Shown here: positions 19,701-26,399 of the stretch, one piece after another
How positions within the stretch are numbered: the first letter of the stretch is position 1
How the letters are laid out: every line of letters starts with the position of its first letter
Source: Providencia sp. PROV188
GTDB taxonomy: Bacteria > Pseudomonadota > Gammaproteobacteria > Enterobacterales > Enterobacteriaceae
Direction of reading: 5' to 3'
Length of the DNA stretch: 64,000 bases
Assembly (NCBI RefSeq): GCF_027595165.1
Contig: NZ_CP097292.1
Coordinates: 1 to 64,000, forward strand
Translations under genes and position numbers: made by a program
Notes under the pieces: generated by a model
The model's database searches: none
Told to the model about the DNA's origin: nothing
Seen by the model: the letters and a program-made list of their open reading frames with translations, nothing else

Positions 19701-19712
19701 TATAATAACTAG
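10770..19712 (+). CDS. lymphostatin/LifA-Efa1-ToxB family giant toxin
   Basis: A 2980-residue protein. Residues ~280-510 match the large clostridial toxin/LifA glycosyltransferase: NIAWIAG (Trp286) and GGIYADHDVMP with DXD at Asp499-Asp501. ITGPD (~1073) and STWVG (Trp1149) resemble the end of that catalytic domain. A YopT-type (C58) triad sits at Cys1804 (EGRCMGL), His1908 and Asp1923; I recall lymphostatin's as Cys1480/His1581/Asp1596, with similar spacing. Another papain-like triad, Cys827 (GGRCDPL), His934 (PGHAMAAW) and Asp953 (FYDPNGG), lies between the DXD and the TGP segment. Residues ~2320-2350 are hydrophobic, and the C-terminal part resembles the TcdA/TcdB pore and DUF3491 regions. 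Lymphostatin blocks lymphocyte activation and has been reported as type III dependent. AGGA lies eight bases before the ATG. No signal peptide; the frame is intact. Confidence 0.88.
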   Translation: MRVNSVIFNSPQENNTTALNNTSNDIGISDKSEKTYEPFINRITKIKNTSTEDVVAIGGFIQEEIRKTLNPTTSQHPVTTSGNWKTAILYRIGLLMSGHASPSTPLINGNNNVNLNDIESVASKEPIISNLAPLEHVYNTPSLTIPHELEVKSKVIKKRSLEDGSKEQKAHHLNTNGKYSLTPNNILDKIHNGSKKKHEIRPELISLLKQSINGYLNLKDKNSREGIEMLKQQANTLSNIYYSLNKHGNTRNNEVEKNNIIKLIAEVQNEYKSHKVEIEKNINIAWIAGVPPESITRYAKAYKNAYPDFIYNFWTDSHAMLASAFNKELRIIAFENAKNELLSLLSYEEIHRLKNGQDFSESFNIKLTDLFERCLFKSVLQVQDSVMNYAYIKGLLTFNDNHRIEFLKEILNYDAEKIKEFQQIVEENNRKLRELEKKLIDIFGKENVNIKDVNELPEMQIAHKKQNYQQELILRGNYAAATDMLRAYILKNHGGIYADHDVMPNYTPEVYKIVQDNCNNYDFLEKEDHRRALSDEILSLVSNEPSAGLKHKLPREDITKLDNIISKLKIQVKESKIFSPIDTKVIRDSMMMHKSHQLSRKGWKIRGNNNFLATHKESKVMDFVIAGQENTYREILGIREQLRTEGIGEQRAFYNPNNDSLEPLRGSEKVESKLFVSDLESNEKKSRKKEILKSLDKDLKEYGQLLTVENQGVKKKDIRATQNFLKGYKEGNAINNIFGFKEEMNIHDIVSLMKKNYKNLSEEQKGALAYEVEKRALAVTFQPRVEEYHQLFDKVKSNGEIDPLAKEKLIPQLFLLNLVGDGFGGRCDPLSVLLLSAKYQESLTNENLSGKFIENLYSAAAVLSESSRYTKTEIMKAKELLNTLVRLHSKNPMLSTDQQVWKEKKEKQTLHSTIELLKKESIEPILLKLEAPGHAMAAWAVGKGENRIYGFYDPNGGFVEFSDIEKFSHYFYGIFENNGLDKGKKYHLSKDTEGEKFIFERVVILNGEKLAHYKTGINEKPLLDILKINVFEPEIRIKQKKEKFSPKKYYQGSLFSHYRMDGIIPQKYSTLSITGPDAMMNSMKKYYESLGELGQCRLEQHNNKFKGLGDDSFMGNLKEVVGASGQHYDWINQKTVGINDITPDDESTWVGKKLDIKEVLTSIESNKQSSILFDITPTKLNLEKLQTGWPSELVQKLKLEWPNFEDDYNKLIDRNILDLNMLSDIDQKIHKHLLTCEDSLVKWAGLSLSDQLTNALHRKKTPINNQVHYLLSDLSQDIHGYKKSIRSILASNISTKISIWRDDFINKLLVAKEFTILKARENEIINLFKEYNGVLGYELELYYGLKRKSQLGTISVTEKEKLSTVLQKIAQDKNLEKKLIEIERKIKSLPIQDNFKINGKTINFLKIKDINDLKYNIGYKGDIITLWNKYITNEQQIINSLLQEADNKWGKGKIEIRNISTDLKDNHLIQKMINDRYGFDDLNDIVKHGILRQESGVMMRHPALAAPSTELIKIISDYTGGNDTDTKIILKKLYNHFFGKDIVHFGPSNYEQSLRLTFESILDVLDKNNFSKYFLSVMNQDVSALGVRYSSVEGKLTSDIMMSGMKDILSNNNIVLDRMGNFLEVLYDVKKSKDITLELIKSKFNQNTLGFMLQNDAHILEYLKGTSTHHESSLSDISRGLTGKNSFLECALHITQDKFPSITNNLLKEINSKQPSVYSIADSTLIEQSTLKGLGYGSNDNYLTNPIAGPKLHDISIQAKYNALKWGDFYGRNALLWQDAATKFEGKNVQFNPQILLTPQEGRCMGLAELYLLVKNENHYNILQENLELASALYQESLLEQSQLSLADKHLLTSMLNQIEHAQQHGNNKLLQSTNIEKIRLSDFEVNTVAEYLSANHIKKLLITMNFHSIVISIFEDKCRVTDPNFGSADFTNLEQALNFVESSIHISPEVRELYSGKAIGDNIDILFVRNNHWESIVIPDVLNLSTHHYQSTVEKIKSLNFIIKIDNNQFNLFDLYKYGIYWNGARIDENINKTVFNSNELDKLNINEKILKKYIDEHHLTEKEHDAIKLLVETLKSSDGEKKLNLDDVFFSDNKDKHFSHRVQRQSERVGQMLSNIYSRIRNAISSTGISQFKIKNTILSDSSETIKLALEELDTRKVVNVDINISDLKMTLREGLDALSEGVDNMNLDGVMAILGIIQYVRLTHNGDYVSTVDHANLGSDIKTVTEKIVGTTLMFMGNKKFGTSISDISLEGIVSQQISQLATKIGGSTGKVLSHVAKLIRFPVLDTALNLWSLGESVQSYLDAKEGSLEKTLAEIDISFASTYSALTLSSIAFPPIGLAAFPLMFLQQEIRNFQMHLYHENSRRASWLNIETFFNQAAESILNIDKYNGVIDLSSCQIVGNLKLDLTSNPPILTGIPSYNDGKNIGNNPNLSDEEVRKISQYAISCVNKDEVYIPNIFGNSGGTHCRDRSSESNLVKGFANRNWPSKMPSIPAGDYNTAILGYTATFTANTEVIRMAWDDYQEVSRENYQAIEKSHKHTKVIAGEKNFRVIVPALERSMFSPQNLGELLQFADYSFDINGGIGGITVYANGVGHFTIRGENGAKNTISFGELPEYLNVHLDLSKTGKQDVVTYNVASYPYKQKTLMTLIQDNINTVVGSHHRKNTFIGNNQGNHFIIGHSGANVYLGGGSNVITIPSLSGKSFIANIYLTDDAQMQYLQFGFGINKIFIANRYHSEILFYFDDNTRYDEKILMIHAPNKRFIGGFLDSLMISTADGLELGINKSGLLFAKKINVIEFSKYHKYNHILTPKEVLQNEKFRVLKGLIYEFDYGDHKAIYEENSLIYKGLSSGCKIQLSNEFSSVLYGSKGGEYIFPGDNGNNYTIYLHNDNENPETINLSGVSNKIKVTAYCKHSKCILKFFFNDTYSTLIIKSNSIDNQSLQKYNVNIIFNKNKEMQLSDIFKLCSHMENEVVIYNN

Positions 19713-19775
19713 CAATATAACCTTCCTTTAGATTGGAATGATTTGAACTCGCGATAGTATATTATTGTTAACTGT

Positions 19776-19804
19776 AAAGCCTTAATTATTTTTATTAAGG
19801 CTTT
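19776..19804 (+). terminator. rho-independent terminator of the toxin gene
   Basis: AAAGCCTTAA (19776-19785) and TTAAGGCTTT (19795-19804) form a 10-bp stem with a T-rich loop, ending in a run of T. It lies about 65 bp after the toxin stop. Confidence 0.85.
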
Positions 19805-19926
19805 TTATAAGTTTATAAATAATGGGGGATTTCTCATGTTCTTGTTACGCTGAAAGCTTCTTTGAGCGATGATGCCAATATTCATAGCTACTACAGCTCC
19901 CCCCAAAACACATTGTCCACTCCCCT

Positions 19927-20772
19927 TTAATTGAGACACGTTAAATTAGAGTTTTCTAACTGTTGACGATAGGCCTCCGGTGGGAGGTGATTTAAACTTT
20001 CATGGGTTCGATTTTGGTTATAATCTTGCAGCCAAAACCACGCTAATTCTCGCACTTGGCTTAATGATTCAAATAAATACGCATTTAAAAACTCTCGACG
20101 GAACGAACCATTAAAACGTTCGATAAACCCATTTTGCTGCGGTTTTCCCGGTTGAATATGGCACAGTAAAATTTCGTTATCTTCACAATAATTCAATAAG
20201 TTAACTGAAATGAGTTCAGGACCATTATCGACTCGGATCTGTTTCGGCAACCCTCTTTCGGCTTTTAAACGATCAAGCACCCTGATGACGCGTTCAGCCG
20301 GTAATGACGTATCAACTTCGATCGCTAGGCATTCACGCGTTCCTTCATCAATAATATTGAGGGTTCTGAAGCGTTTGCCGCAATATAAACTGTCGTACAT
20401 AAAATCCAATGCCCATTGAATATTCGGGACTTTCTCTATGACTAATGGTCTTTTTTCACGCTTCGGAAGCACTTTTTTAACCCGTCGTTTCAGATTTAAT
20501 CCTAAGCGACAATAAACGCGATAAACTCGTTTATGATTAAAAGGATAACCTTGAAATCTCAGTCGAAAATAGCATTTCCAGAATCCCGACTGTGGAGATT
20601 TCGCTAAAACGGATTGTATGGCATCGATGACGATTTTATCTTTCTCGTGCCAATTTTGAGTCTTTCGATAAAACGAAGCACGAGATAGCGATGTTAGTTT
20701 ACACGCTTTAATGACTGATAAACCCGCAGCCTTTAACGACTGAGCACAGGATTTCTTTTCAGCCACTACCAA
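19927..20772 (-). CDS. IS3-family transposase OrfB (DDE integrase domain)
   Basis: A 281-residue integrase-type transposase subunit (rve domain). DDE motifs: ALDFMYDSL (first Asp), VDNGPELIS (second Asp), NGFIERFNGSFRREFLN (Glu). It overlaps orfA by 7 bp. The overlap contains an A6G slippery run, so the active OrfAB fusion is expected from -1 frameshifting, as in other IS3 elements. Compared with copy 2, one residue differs (NYCEDNE here, NYGEDNE there). Confidence 0.93.
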   Translation of the reverse strand: MVVAEKKSCAQSLKAAGLSVIKACKLTSLSRASFYRKTQNWHEKDKIVIDAIQSVLAKSPQSGFWKCYFRLRFQGYPFNHKRVYRVYCRLGLNLKRRVKKVLPKREKRPLVIEKVPNIQWALDFMYDSLYCGKRFRTLNIIDEGTRECLAIEVDTSLPAERVIRVLDRLKAERGLPKQIRVDNGPELISVNLLNYCEDNEILLCHIQPGKPQQNGFIERFNGSFRREFLNAYLFESLSQVRELAWFWLQDYNQNRTHESLNHLPPEAYRQQLENSNLTCLN

Positions 20773-21038
20773 CCCTTTTTTGCGAAAAGCTCCTTCATTA
20801 CATGGTTTTCAAGGCTAACTTCCGCAAAGAGCTTTTTCAATTTCGCATTTTCATCTTCGAGTTCTTTTAATCGTTTAATATCATTAGCTTCCATGCCACC
20901 ATACTTTGATTTCCAATTATAATAAGTGGCGTTGCTGATCCCATTTTGGCGGCAAATATCTTCCACTTTCATACCAGAATCAGCGAGTTTTAAAATATTA
21001 ACGATTTGAGTTTCAGTAAAACGAGCTTTTTTCATCAT
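20766..21038 (-). CDS. IS3-family transposase OrfA (DNA-binding)
   Basis: A 90-residue OrfA with a helix-turn-helix (VEDICRQNGISNATYYNWKS) and a C-terminal leucine-zipper-like helix (IKRLKELEDENAKLKKLFAE). It recognises the element ends and dimerises. It ends in the AAAAAAG slip site before a GGT TGG TAG terminus. It has Val where copy 2 has Ala (ENHVMKE). Confidence 0.92.
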   Translation of the reverse strand: MMKKARFTETQIVNILKLADSGMKVEDICRQNGISNATYYNWKSKYGGMEANDIKRLKELEDENAKLKKLFAEVSLENHVMKELFAKKGW

Positions 21039-21157
21039 GACCTCTGCAAATTTTAGGGCAGAAAATCTAATTATAGCTGTCTTATTTTAGGGGAAGTGGA
21101 CAATACGTTTTATCATAAATGTCACCTTTCTGTTTGTTAGGTATATAATATCACCAC

Positions 21158-21176
21158 TAACTTGGTGACCAAGTTA
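21158..21176. promoter_or_regulatory. 19-bp dyad upstream of cytochrome b561 gene
   Basis: TAACTTGGT (21158-21166), one base, ACCAAGTTA (21168-21176): a perfect inverted repeat about 220 bp upstream of the cytochrome b561 start, with TATCACC on both sides. A good shape for a dimeric repressor operator; the regulator is unknown. Confidence 0.45.
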
Positions 21177-21399
21177 ACTATATCACCACATGTGAGATCC
21201 TGTTTAATATTAAGAAGGATAAACTTCTTAATAAAGTAAAACTATGGTGAATAAATACTCCATCAACCATATTGAGTTAGATCACATTCTGAGCTAAAAA
21301 TAGCTTTTAGCAACTGATGTTAAATATACTTCAGTACTCAACGAGTACAATCTGAGATATTTAAAACCGTTTGACTATAACTATTTTAAGGATATGTTT

Positions 21400-21918
21400 A
21401 TGAAGCACAACCGCATGATCATTATTATACATTGGACAATCGCCTTATTGTTTGTATTATTATTTTTGAGCAATTCATTACGTTCCTTATCTGATAAAGG
21501 TAGTGAGATTAGAGTATTTTGGCTGAATTTACATGCATGGTTTGGAATTACAGTGTTTGCTTTAACAATTGCCCGTATAATTATAAAATTTTCGGTCAAA
21601 TCACCTGTATCTCTGTATAAAAACCATTTGATGCAAAAACTTATGTATGGAGCACATGTTATTCTTTACCTCATGACCTTGATTATTCCAATTAGTGGTT
21701 ATCTTCGTTTTGCGGGGAAAGGGCGTTCATTAACTTTAGCAGGAGATGTTGTACCATCTCTTATAGGGAAAAGCGATTCATTATATCAAATAGGTAAAAT
21801 GTTGCATGGGGAGGTAATGGAAGTTATTGTTTTAACTATCATTGGTGGTCATATTGCAGCGGCTTTATATCATCAATTTATCAAAAAAGACAAAATTATG
21901 TCGCGTATAAAACCATGA
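21400..21918 (+). CDS. cytochrome b561 (CybB/YceJ family)
   Basis: A 172-residue inner-membrane dihaem b-type cytochrome with four transmembrane helices. Likely haem ligands are His11, His45, His136 and His151, which match the E. coli CybB spacing. The family moves electrons from quinol or superoxide. ATG 21400 is preferred over 21394 because AAGGA (21388-21392) is seven bases before it and only one base before the earlier ATG. It lies in the segment between the two inverted IS copies, 0.7 kb before the tri-haem peroxidase, suggesting a small respiratory/oxidative-stress cargo. Confidence 0.88.
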   Translation: MKHNRMIIIIHWTIALLFVLLFLSNSLRSLSDKGSEIRVFWLNLHAWFGITVFALTIARIIIKFSVKSPVSLYKNHLMQKLMYGAHVILYLMTLIIPISGYLRFAGKGRSLTLAGDVVPSLIGKSDSLYQIGKMLHGEVMEVIVLTIIGGHIAAALYHQFIKKDKIMSRIKP

Positions 21919-21956
21919 AGAATTTCCACTAATCTAGTGATAATGAAAGGGGTTAT

Positions 21957-22415
21957 TAGACTGACCCCTTAACCCTCCAGATAGTTGCTATCACTTAAAT
22001 GAGTGATAATCTTAACACTCGTTTTCACACTAATTATTAAAAAGAATATGTTCAAGATATTAGCTCCTGAACGCAGAAAAAATACCAGCCCCAAAAATGA
22101 CGATTGTTCAGTAAAGCTTTTAAGCGGGTAATGCGTATTTTCATGGTTGCTCGCCAACAAGGGGCGACAAGCCGGCTTGTCCTTAGTCAGTAGCAGTATC
22201 AAGAAGAAAGACTAACTACGATGATTCAGGTGAACAAGTTGCTCCTACTGCTAAGCTAGCTTCAGCAAGAAAACTCATAAAAGAACTACACAGTTTGCTT
22301 GGTAAAAAACCATGAAAAATCGACTATTTAAAAAAGCTGTCGAACCTGGTCGCAAAAAAGTAGCTCTCGCTCTTATCAACCAAGGAGGAGAAATGAGTCA
22401 GGAAATATAGGGCAC
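21957..22415 (+). mobile_element. IS2-like remnant (5' end and orfA debris)
   Basis: It begins with an IS2-type end, AGACTGACCCCTTAACCCTC (21959-21978), then the AGTGATAATCTTAACACT segment, then broken orfA sequence including LASARKLIKELHSLLGKKP (about 22255-22310) with frameshifts. The same segments occur inverted in the relic at 9427-10137. No intact transposase remains. The following ~235 bases to the peroxidase start are AT-rich and hold only its presumed promoter. Confidence 0.75.
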
Positions 22416-22652
22416 ATACAAATTATTAATTATATTGTTTAATACTAATAGTCTTTAGTTATAAATACGTCACAATATCATTACCATGAGCAAAAAATGA
22501 AAGTAATTTATATACTATCCTCCTATAATTTGGAATGAGAAAAATAGATATTTCTAATATATTAATAAGCACTAAACATAAAATTAATATTTAGTTAATT
22601 TCCATCACCTATCAAGACGACTATTTTTGCTTTTCTCAAGGATTCATTAAAA

Positions 22653-24056
22653 ATGAAAAGTCTATCTGGATGGCTGCGGGGTTCTATAGTAATTGGTGTT
22701 CTTGGATACTTAGGGTTGTCCGGCTATATTTATTATTATGACAAACAGCGGATACAAACTGTCACACCATCTATTTCATCATCCTATGAAAATATTAAAT
22801 TATTAGAGACCCTTGAAAGCACTGGCTGTGATTATTGTCATATGCCATCAACACCATTACCATTCTATTCAAAACTTCCGATTGCAAAACAGTTAATGGA
22901 ATATGATGTCAATCTTGGTTATAAATCTTTTGATTTTACCCCCATCCGCAATAGTTTAATCAATGGGACGCAACCCCCTGAAAGTGACTTATCTAAATTA
23001 GAATGGGTGATAGAACACAATACTATGCCCCCGGCTCGCTATACCAGTTTACATTGGTCCGGTTTTTTTAAGCCAGAAGAAAAAGAAAGGGTATTAAGAT
23101 GGATAAAGGGTGAACGTCAAAAATATTACGCCCTTGAAAAAACCAGTGAAAAAACGCAACATGAGCCAATACAACCAATTCCACTATCATTGCCCGCCCA
23201 AAAAGACAAGGCTACCTTAGGTTCTTTGCTATATCATGACCCTAGATTATCTAAGGATAATTCAATTTCTTGCGCAAGTTGCCACCAACTAGACATGGGG
23301 GGAACTGATAATAAAAAAACCTCTATCGGTGTTAATGGACAAATAGGCCCGATTAATGCACCAACTGTATTTAATTCCGTATTTAATGTAAAACAATTTT
23401 GGGATGGAAGAGCCAATAATCTACAAGAACAAGCAGGAGGGCCGCCATTAAATCCAATAGAAATGGCATCAAGTTCTTGGCAAGAAATTATTGAAAAATT
23501 GAATAAAGACCTTGAATTAAAAAAACAATTTACAACTGTTTATCCTGAAGGCTTCACAGAAATGACAATTACTGACGCTATAGCTGAATTCGAAAAAACG
23601 CTAATAACAGTAAACAGTCCATTCGACCAATATTTACGAGGAAATGATAACGTATTGACTGCACAACAACTACGTGGGTATTCTTTGTTTAAAGAGAATA
23701 AATGTGCAACCTGCCATGTAGGTAAAACATTGGGAGGGCAATCATTTGAACCTTTAGGTCTCAAAAAAGACTTTGCATTTAGTAACATAACAAATGCAGA
23801 TTTAGGGGTATTCAATATAACTAAAAATGAACGCGATCGCTTCCGCCAAAAAGTACCAACATTACGTAATATATCTGAAACAGCCCCTTACTTTCATCGT
23901 GGGGATATAAAAACCTTGGATGAAGCAGTAAAACTAATGTTAGAATATCAAGTTGGTAAAACCCTACCACAAAAAGATATCGATGATATCATTGCATTCT
24001 TAAATTCATTAACGGGTTCCTATATCTCAATAGAAAACCAAAAGAATTTACAGTAA
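22653..24056 (+). CDS. yhjA: tri-haem cytochrome c peroxidase, YhjA/Ccp-like
   Basis: A 467-residue periplasmic, membrane-anchored peroxidase with a single N-terminal transmembrane anchor (~residues 8-28). It has three c-type haem sites: CDYCH (59-63), CASCH (207-211) and CATCH (351-355). The extra N-terminal haem site and the length match E. coli YhjA, the quinol-dependent peroxidase reducing hydrogen peroxide in the anaerobic respiratory chain; classical dihaem CcpA enzymes have two sites. Maturation needs the Ccm system, not seen here. AAGGA lies about 11 bases before the ATG. With cytochrome b561 upstream it forms a redox pair on the segment flanked by the inverted IS copies. Confidence 0.9.
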   Translation: MKSLSGWLRGSIVIGVLGYLGLSGYIYYYDKQRIQTVTPSISSSYENIKLLETLESTGCDYCHMPSTPLPFYSKLPIAKQLMEYDVNLGYKSFDFTPIRNSLINGTQPPESDLSKLEWVIEHNTMPPARYTSLHWSGFFKPEEKERVLRWIKGERQKYYALEKTSEKTQHEPIQPIPLSLPAQKDKATLGSLLYHDPRLSKDNSISCASCHQLDMGGTDNKKTSIGVNGQIGPINAPTVFNSVFNVKQFWDGRANNLQEQAGGPPLNPIEMASSSWQEIIEKLNKDLELKKQFTTVYPEGFTEMTITDAIAEFEKTLITVNSPFDQYLRGNDNVLTAQQLRGYSLFKENKCATCHVGKTLGGQSFEPLGLKKDFAFSNITNADLGVFNITKNERDRFRQKVPTLRNISETAPYFHRGDIKTLDEAVKLMLEYQVGKTLPQKDIDDIIAFLNSLTGSYISIENQKNLQ

Positions 24057-24084
24057 AAAAATACATTGGATTATATATTAAAAT

Positions 24085-24112
24085 ATGGACAATAATGACA
24101 ACTATTGTCCAT
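24085..24112 (+). terminator. hairpin after peroxidase gene
   Basis: ATGGACAATA (24085-24094) and TATTGTCCAT (24103-24112) pair perfectly around an 8-base loop, 30 bp after the peroxidase stop. No good T run follows on the plus strand, so termination is probable rather than certain. Confidence 0.55.
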
Positions 24113-24394
24113 AAATATTAAACAATTCTATTTAATCAACAATGAGTCATTCAAAACGGATATCTTTTAACATATAAATCTATGACAATAATAGTCTTCG
24201 AACTAAACTTAATATAAAATTCCGATAATCACTCAGTGGGATAGACATCAGTGAAACACTGAAAACTCATATTAAACAAACATTAATGAAATACGACTAC
24301 TAATATAATAATATGGCTAAAACAATCTAAAATCAAAGCATTACCCAAAAAAAATATTTAACCCTTAACTTACGAAACCAACAAAAATATATCT
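24113..24394. other. AT-rich intergenic region before prepilin peptidase
   Basis: No gene seen. It contains a 15-bp dyad, TCAGTG-AAA-CACTGA (24248-24262), and then A/T-rich DNA up to the prepilin peptidase start, which has no clear Shine-Dalgarno sequence. Confidence 0.4.
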
Positions 24395-25207
24395 ATGTTT
24401 ATTAATGAATTATATTCATCACTTTCTTTACATCCTTACATCTCAATTATAGGAGGATTAATCATTGGTAGTTTTTTAAATGTCATTATTTGGATCTACC
24501 CTAAAAAATTACAGCAGCCCTCGGCAACTAATAATAACGCATCAAATAAAAATAAAATATTAAAAAACGTGCAACCTATATATCCTTGCTTGGGTTGTAA
24601 CAAAAAAGTTCGATGGTATAATAATATACCATTATTATCATGCTTAAATTCGAAAAGTGCATGCCGTTGTTGCTTCCCCCCTATAAATCATCGTTATCCT
24701 TTAATCGAAGTAATTACTTCCATTTTATTTTTATTCGCAACGTTAATTTGGTCTGACAATTATTGTAGCTTAGCGGTAATATATTTATCCCTTTTATTAA
24801 TTACCACCACAATGCTTGATTTAAATTATCAAATATTGCCATATTCTTTTACACAGAATATATTATGGAGTGGTATTATTTTTGCTTGGATTGGAATATT
24901 ACCGATATCATTATCCACTTCAATTAACGGAGTGACGGTCGGATTCATCTCTTTTTATATAATTCAAGTAATAACTTCATTCTTAATGCGGAGACAAATA
25001 TTTAAAATGGGTGATGTTATTCTTTTTTCTGGATTAGGGGCATGGATTGGTGTTTTTGCTTTACCTTATCTTGTATTAACAGCCGCAATAATGGGTATTT
25101 TATACATTATGATAACTAATAGAATACCTCAAAGAATTACATTTAGTCCATGTTTAACTATTTCCGGACTTGCAATAGTTTACTTTCAAGGATTTATTTC
25201 ATTTTAA
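24395..25207 (+). CDS. prepilin peptidase / leader peptidase A24 (PilD/GspO family)
   Basis: A 270-residue polytopic inner-membrane aspartyl protease of the family that trims, and often N-methylates, type IV prepilins and type II pseudopilins. It has the N-terminal GSFLNVIIW motif (25-33), the cytoplasmic zinc loop with CLGC (65-68) and CRCC (90-93), and two catalytic aspartates: Asp142 in LDLNYQILP and Asp207 in KMGDVIL. The usual LPD after the first Asp is LPY here, a mild deviation. No pilus or type II genes are near, so it is an orphan in this window; it may serve chromosomal substrates or a pilus elsewhere on the plasmid. Confidence 0.85.
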   Translation: MFINELYSSLSLHPYISIIGGLIIGSFLNVIIWIYPKKLQQPSATNNNASNKNKILKNVQPIYPCLGCNKKVRWYNNIPLLSCLNSKSACRCCFPPINHRYPLIEVITSILFLFATLIWSDNYCSLAVIYLSLLLITTTMLDLNYQILPYSFTQNILWSGIIFAWIGILPISLSTSINGVTVGFISFYIIQVITSFLMRRQIFKMGDVILFSGLGAWIGVFALPYLVLTAAIMGILYIMITNRIPQRITFSPCLTISGLAIVYFQGFISF

Positions 25208-25578
25208 TAATTTAAACAGAAAATTTTTCATTCAATAAATTATTCACACAGAAAATCCCAAATAGCAAACCTTAAAAAATTACTATATTCCCCCCCAACC
25301 TGGAAATTAAGAGCAAGAGCAGGGAACTTAGAATAGTCTCAGAAAATAGGTGAAAGAATAGAATATCTTCAACATTAGTAACTCCCCAAAAAAAAGAGAT
25401 ATCCAAATATAAAAGTGAGCATTTTTTGATAGTTATCTTCTAAAAAATCAGATAAAAAACATGTAGAAATAAATTTATTTTATACTAAAGGTCCATTCCA
25501 ATCTAATTTTAGATCATATCCACTGAGCTCAGTAACGTAAAAATTAGTTAACATATATTAATTAGTGTAATTTAAATT
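25208..25578. other. intergenic, no gene seen
   Basis: About 370 AT-rich bases with stops in all frames and no recognisable RNA. It presumably holds the promoter of the small gene at 25579. Confidence 0.4.
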
Positions 25579-25887
25579 ATGATGAAAAAATCTTACCTCA
25601 TTACGAGTCTAAATATAAAATCTCCAGATTCTAGCGTTGCAGATCTAGATACTTTACTATTAGATAGTGATGAAGATAGTGATCCCATACTAACGGAAAA
25701 AATAAAAATAGTTGAAAACATCCCAAAAGATTTAAACATCAAAGTGTTAACAAAAGGAGAATGGCTCCTTTATTGGGACAATCGCGAAAATCAATTAAAA
25801 CAACGAGCAAAAAAACAAAGAAAACGACGCTCCCTAAAAGAATATATACAGGAAATAAAAAAGAGCTCATCAACTAACAATGAATAA
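25579..25887 (+). CDS. small charged hypothetical protein
   Basis: A 102-residue protein not recognised. The N-terminal half is acidic (LLLDSDEDSDPILTE) and the C-terminal half very basic (QLKQRAKKQRKRRSLKEY). No signal peptide or membrane segment. The split charge and position next to a possible effector could suit a DNA/RNA-binding or chaperone-type protein, but no function is assigned. The Shine-Dalgarno sequence is weak, and start 25579 or 25582 is uncertain. Confidence 0.5.
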   Translation: MMKKSYLITSLNIKSPDSSVADLDTLLLDSDEDSDPILTEKIKIVENIPKDLNIKVLTKGEWLLYWDNRENQLKQRAKKQRKRRSLKEYIQEIKKSSSTNNE

Positions 25888-25889
25888 TA

Positions 25890-25906
25890 GTTAAGTAATA
25901 CTTAAC
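25890..25906. promoter_or_regulatory. 17-bp dyad between two small genes
   Basis: GTTAAGTA, one base, TACTTAAC: a perfect inverted repeat three bases after the stop of the 25579 gene, followed by a CACGC...GCGTG hairpin (25906-25929). It may be a terminator/operator combination ahead of the 25966 gene. Confidence 0.4.
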
Positions 25907-25965
25907 ACGCAAAATAAAAATTTGGCGTGCATCTCATATTATCAAACAAATCAAAGAGAAACATC

Positions 25966-26265
25966 ATGCAAATATTAAATTTCCTTAAAGCACACCTCCT
26001 CCATAGTACAGAGTCAGCCTTAAAACTAGCTCGAAAAGAGGTTGTTCATGGACATGGACATAAGCACCTAGATTTTGCTAACAAATTAATCACCGCAAAA
26101 AATGAATCAGCTCATCTCAAACTAATCTCATCGGCAATCAAATCGGAAAGTAAGTATCAAATATTGTGCTCAAAAATAGAAAAATACAATCATCAAGAAA
26201 TAATACTTCAGCGAATGCAATTTATATCATCTCTACAATTTGTTCGCTCAGATTCAATTGTTTAA
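25966..26265 (+). CDS. small hypothetical protein
   Basis: A 99-residue, predicted helical protein from ATG 25966, chosen because AAAGAGA lies about seven bases upstream; the longer frame from 25927 has no such site. It has a His-rich patch (VVHGHGHKHLDF) near residue 30. No family is recognised and no signal peptide seen. It lies 230 bp before the Cif-like effector gene, so a chaperone role could be considered, without direct evidence. Confidence 0.5.
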   Translation: MQILNFLKAHLLHSTESALKLARKEVVHGHGHKHLDFANKLITAKNESAHLKLISSAIKSESKYQILCSKIEKYNHQEIILQRMQFISSLQFVRSDSIV

Positions 26266-26281
26266 TTGAATTATGAAATAA

Positions 26282-26320
26282 CATTATGATAAATCTATGC
26301 CTATGGATTTATCATAATTC
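26282..26320. terminator. hairpin after small gene
   Basis: ATTATGATAAATC and GATTTATCATAAT form a 13-bp inverted repeat around a short TATGCCTATG loop, just after the stop of the 25966 gene. It lacks a T run on the plus strand; probable terminator or structured 3' end. Confidence 0.5.
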
Positions 26321-26335
26321 CAAATCTCCCCCTGA

Positions 26336-26399
26336 TTAAATGATCATTTAACCCCTAAAATTTATTCACACAAGAAAGTACACATAATCTAGATTATGT
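26336..26399. promoter_or_regulatory. two perfect palindromes upstream of the Cif-like gene
   Basis: TTAAATGATCATTTAA (26336-26351) and ACATAATCTAGATTATGT (26382-26399) are both perfect palindromes. TTAAATGATCA recurs at about 26399-26410. They lie 95-160 bp upstream of the effector start, where operators would sit. Confidence 0.45.

Larger units (their letters stand above)
19914..21102 (-). mobile_element. IS3-family (IS407-like) insertion sequence, copy 1
   Basis: A complete 1189-bp element bounded by inverted repeats: TGTCCACTCCCC at 19914 and the inverse GGGGAAGTGGACA ending at 21102. It carries overlapping orfA and orfB on the minus strand. It is nearly identical to copy 2 (26969-28157) in opposite orientation. 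The 4-bp flanks (ACAT on the left, ATAC on the right) do not match, so the target duplication has been lost by recombination or an adjacent deletion. Confidence 0.93.

Noticed and set aside
21948..21969. AAGGGG/CCCCTT hairpin after the cytochrome b561 gene as its terminator
   Set aside because: The right arm belongs to the IS2-like end (GACCCCTTAACC), so the pairing is probably a junction coincidence.
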